Source: Chara braunii
Lineage: Eukaryota; Streptophyta; Charophyceae; Charales; Characeae
DNA length: 28,869 bases
Direction: 5' to 3'
Assembly (NCBI GenBank): GCA_003427395.1
Contig: BFEA01000012.1
Coordinates: 2,744,309-2,773,177 of the forward strand
Shown: positions 28,368 to 28,869 of the stretch, piece after piece
How the letters are laid out: the number at the start of each line of letters is the position of its first letter
Position numbering within the stretch: the first letter of the stretch is position 1
The notes under the pieces: generated by a model
Told to the model about the DNA's origin: nothing
The model's database searches: none
The model's input: the letters and a program-made list of their open reading frames with translations, nothing else
Translations under genes and position numbers: made by a program

Positions 28368-28573
28368 GGATTTGGCAAGCAGTTTTGCCTCTCCCCCACA
28401 ATTCGGCCCGGATTAAACAGACAATTTGCAAGGTCTCATGCGTTTCATACCATTTGGTGTACTCTCAAGCCGACTTCGACAGATGGCTTTTTTTGTGGGG
28501 GGGGTAACTACGGCGCAGTCACGAAAGTAGTTTGTAAATGCATTTGAAACTGCGATTTAGCAGTTTAGTCAGG

Positions 28574-28605
28574 GCCCGAGTTTCAATTGCAGTTGAAACT
28601 CGGGC
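28574..28605. repeat. Perfect 13-bp hairpin between direct repeats
   Basis: GCCCGAGTTTCAA and its complement surround a 6-base loop. CAGTTTAGTCAGGGCCC (28561) and CAGTTCAGTCAGGGCCC (about 28610) flank it directly. Confidence 0.9.
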
Positions 28606-28650
28606 TGCGCAGTTCAGTCAGGGCCCTCGTCTATCCACGAACAGTAGATT

Positions 28651-28669
28651 AAAAAAAAAAAAAAAAAAA
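28651..28669. repeat. Poly(A) run
   Basis: Nineteen consecutive A; possibly the tail of a plus-strand retroposed copy whose body I cannot define. Confidence 0.7.
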
Positions 28670-28734
28670 CGTCCCTTATGCTGTCATTGCGGTCCTATAC
28701 AGGATGCTACAGTGTTTGTCTGTAACTGAATGAA

Positions 28735-28756
28735 GCGAGGCAGTTAGCTGCCTCGC
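28735..28756. repeat. Perfect 9-bp hairpin
   Basis: GCGAGGCAG-TTAG-CTGCCTCGC is a GC-rich stem with a four-base loop. There is no poly(T) after it and no gene before it. Confidence 0.9.
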
Positions 28757-28869
28757 GTGGAATCCGCCCTGCCTGGCTGGCAGGCAGGGGGCTACAAGGA
28801 CCTCACACAAGAAACAGAAAAGGAAAACGACCTGTTTCATGTTCCTCACTTCCTGGCCAGATACATTCC

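Noticed and set aside
28735-28756. Rho-independent-type terminator
   Set aside because: The stem is GC-rich but no T run follows and the sequence is eukaryotic; bacterial termination does not apply.

Overview
This is a eukaryotic nuclear window: long, repeat-choked and gene-poor. It has one convincingly reconstructable spliced gene, GT-AG introns of 1.9-4.1 kb, many dinucleotide microsatellites, several short inverted-repeat elements, poly(A)-tailed retroelement ends and a 30-base assembly gap (18328-18357). No bacterial operons, rRNA genes, CRISPR or viral genes are visible. The style (large introns packed with TG/CT/TTC simple repeats, mixed base composition) would suit a large plant- or alga-like genome, for example a charophyte such as Chara. 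That is a guess from texture, not a proof.

Left half (1-12112, + strand): four exons (about 1869-2362, 4254-4479, 8617-8814, 11516-12112) join in frame into a DUF2252 (PF10009/COG4320-type) protein of about 504 residues. The exon phases agree at every junction, and the joined protein reads through the family motifs in the right order: GDxHxxNFG, NDFDE, a VKDVAxR / GxGxxG stretch, a lysine strand, an RR(I/L) strand and a C-terminal Y-x-x-Q-V-x-x-D-Y helix. These motifs look like a protein-kinase-like fold with the catalytic-loop half placed before the Gly-loop/lysine half, that is, circularly permuted. The usual N-terminal segment of the family is not found in the window. The introns hold a possible kinase-like fragment, an 85-bp tandem duplication, two foldback elements, a >1.3-kb TG/TGCTATG satellite with a 320-340 bp higher-order duplication, and a G-run tract next to an 82-bp tandem duplication.

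Right half (12113-28869): I find no intact gene. It is a mosaic of repeats. On the minus strand there is a decayed non-LTR retrotransposon fragment with a zinc-binding RT-associated domain (about 16510-17100). Three poly(A)-ended pieces sharing one 3' sequence (15736, 21227, 26038) may be its tail family. A composite repeat occurs at 20037-21200, 22690-22997 and in more distant form at 23406, 24630 and 26590; in one copy a segment of about 80 bp has been inverted between perfect 14-bp inverted repeats. Two paralogous repeats (24630-25560 and 26590-27130) give a filled/empty site comparison for a 229-bp inverted-repeat element that apparently targets TTAA. A 175-bp foldback (27717-27891) and a tRNA-like, probably SINE-derived sequence (28296-28367, minus) lie near the right end.

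Functionally, the only gene whose product can be discussed is the DUF2252 protein. Everything else is best read as mobile, simple-sequence or duplicated DNA.
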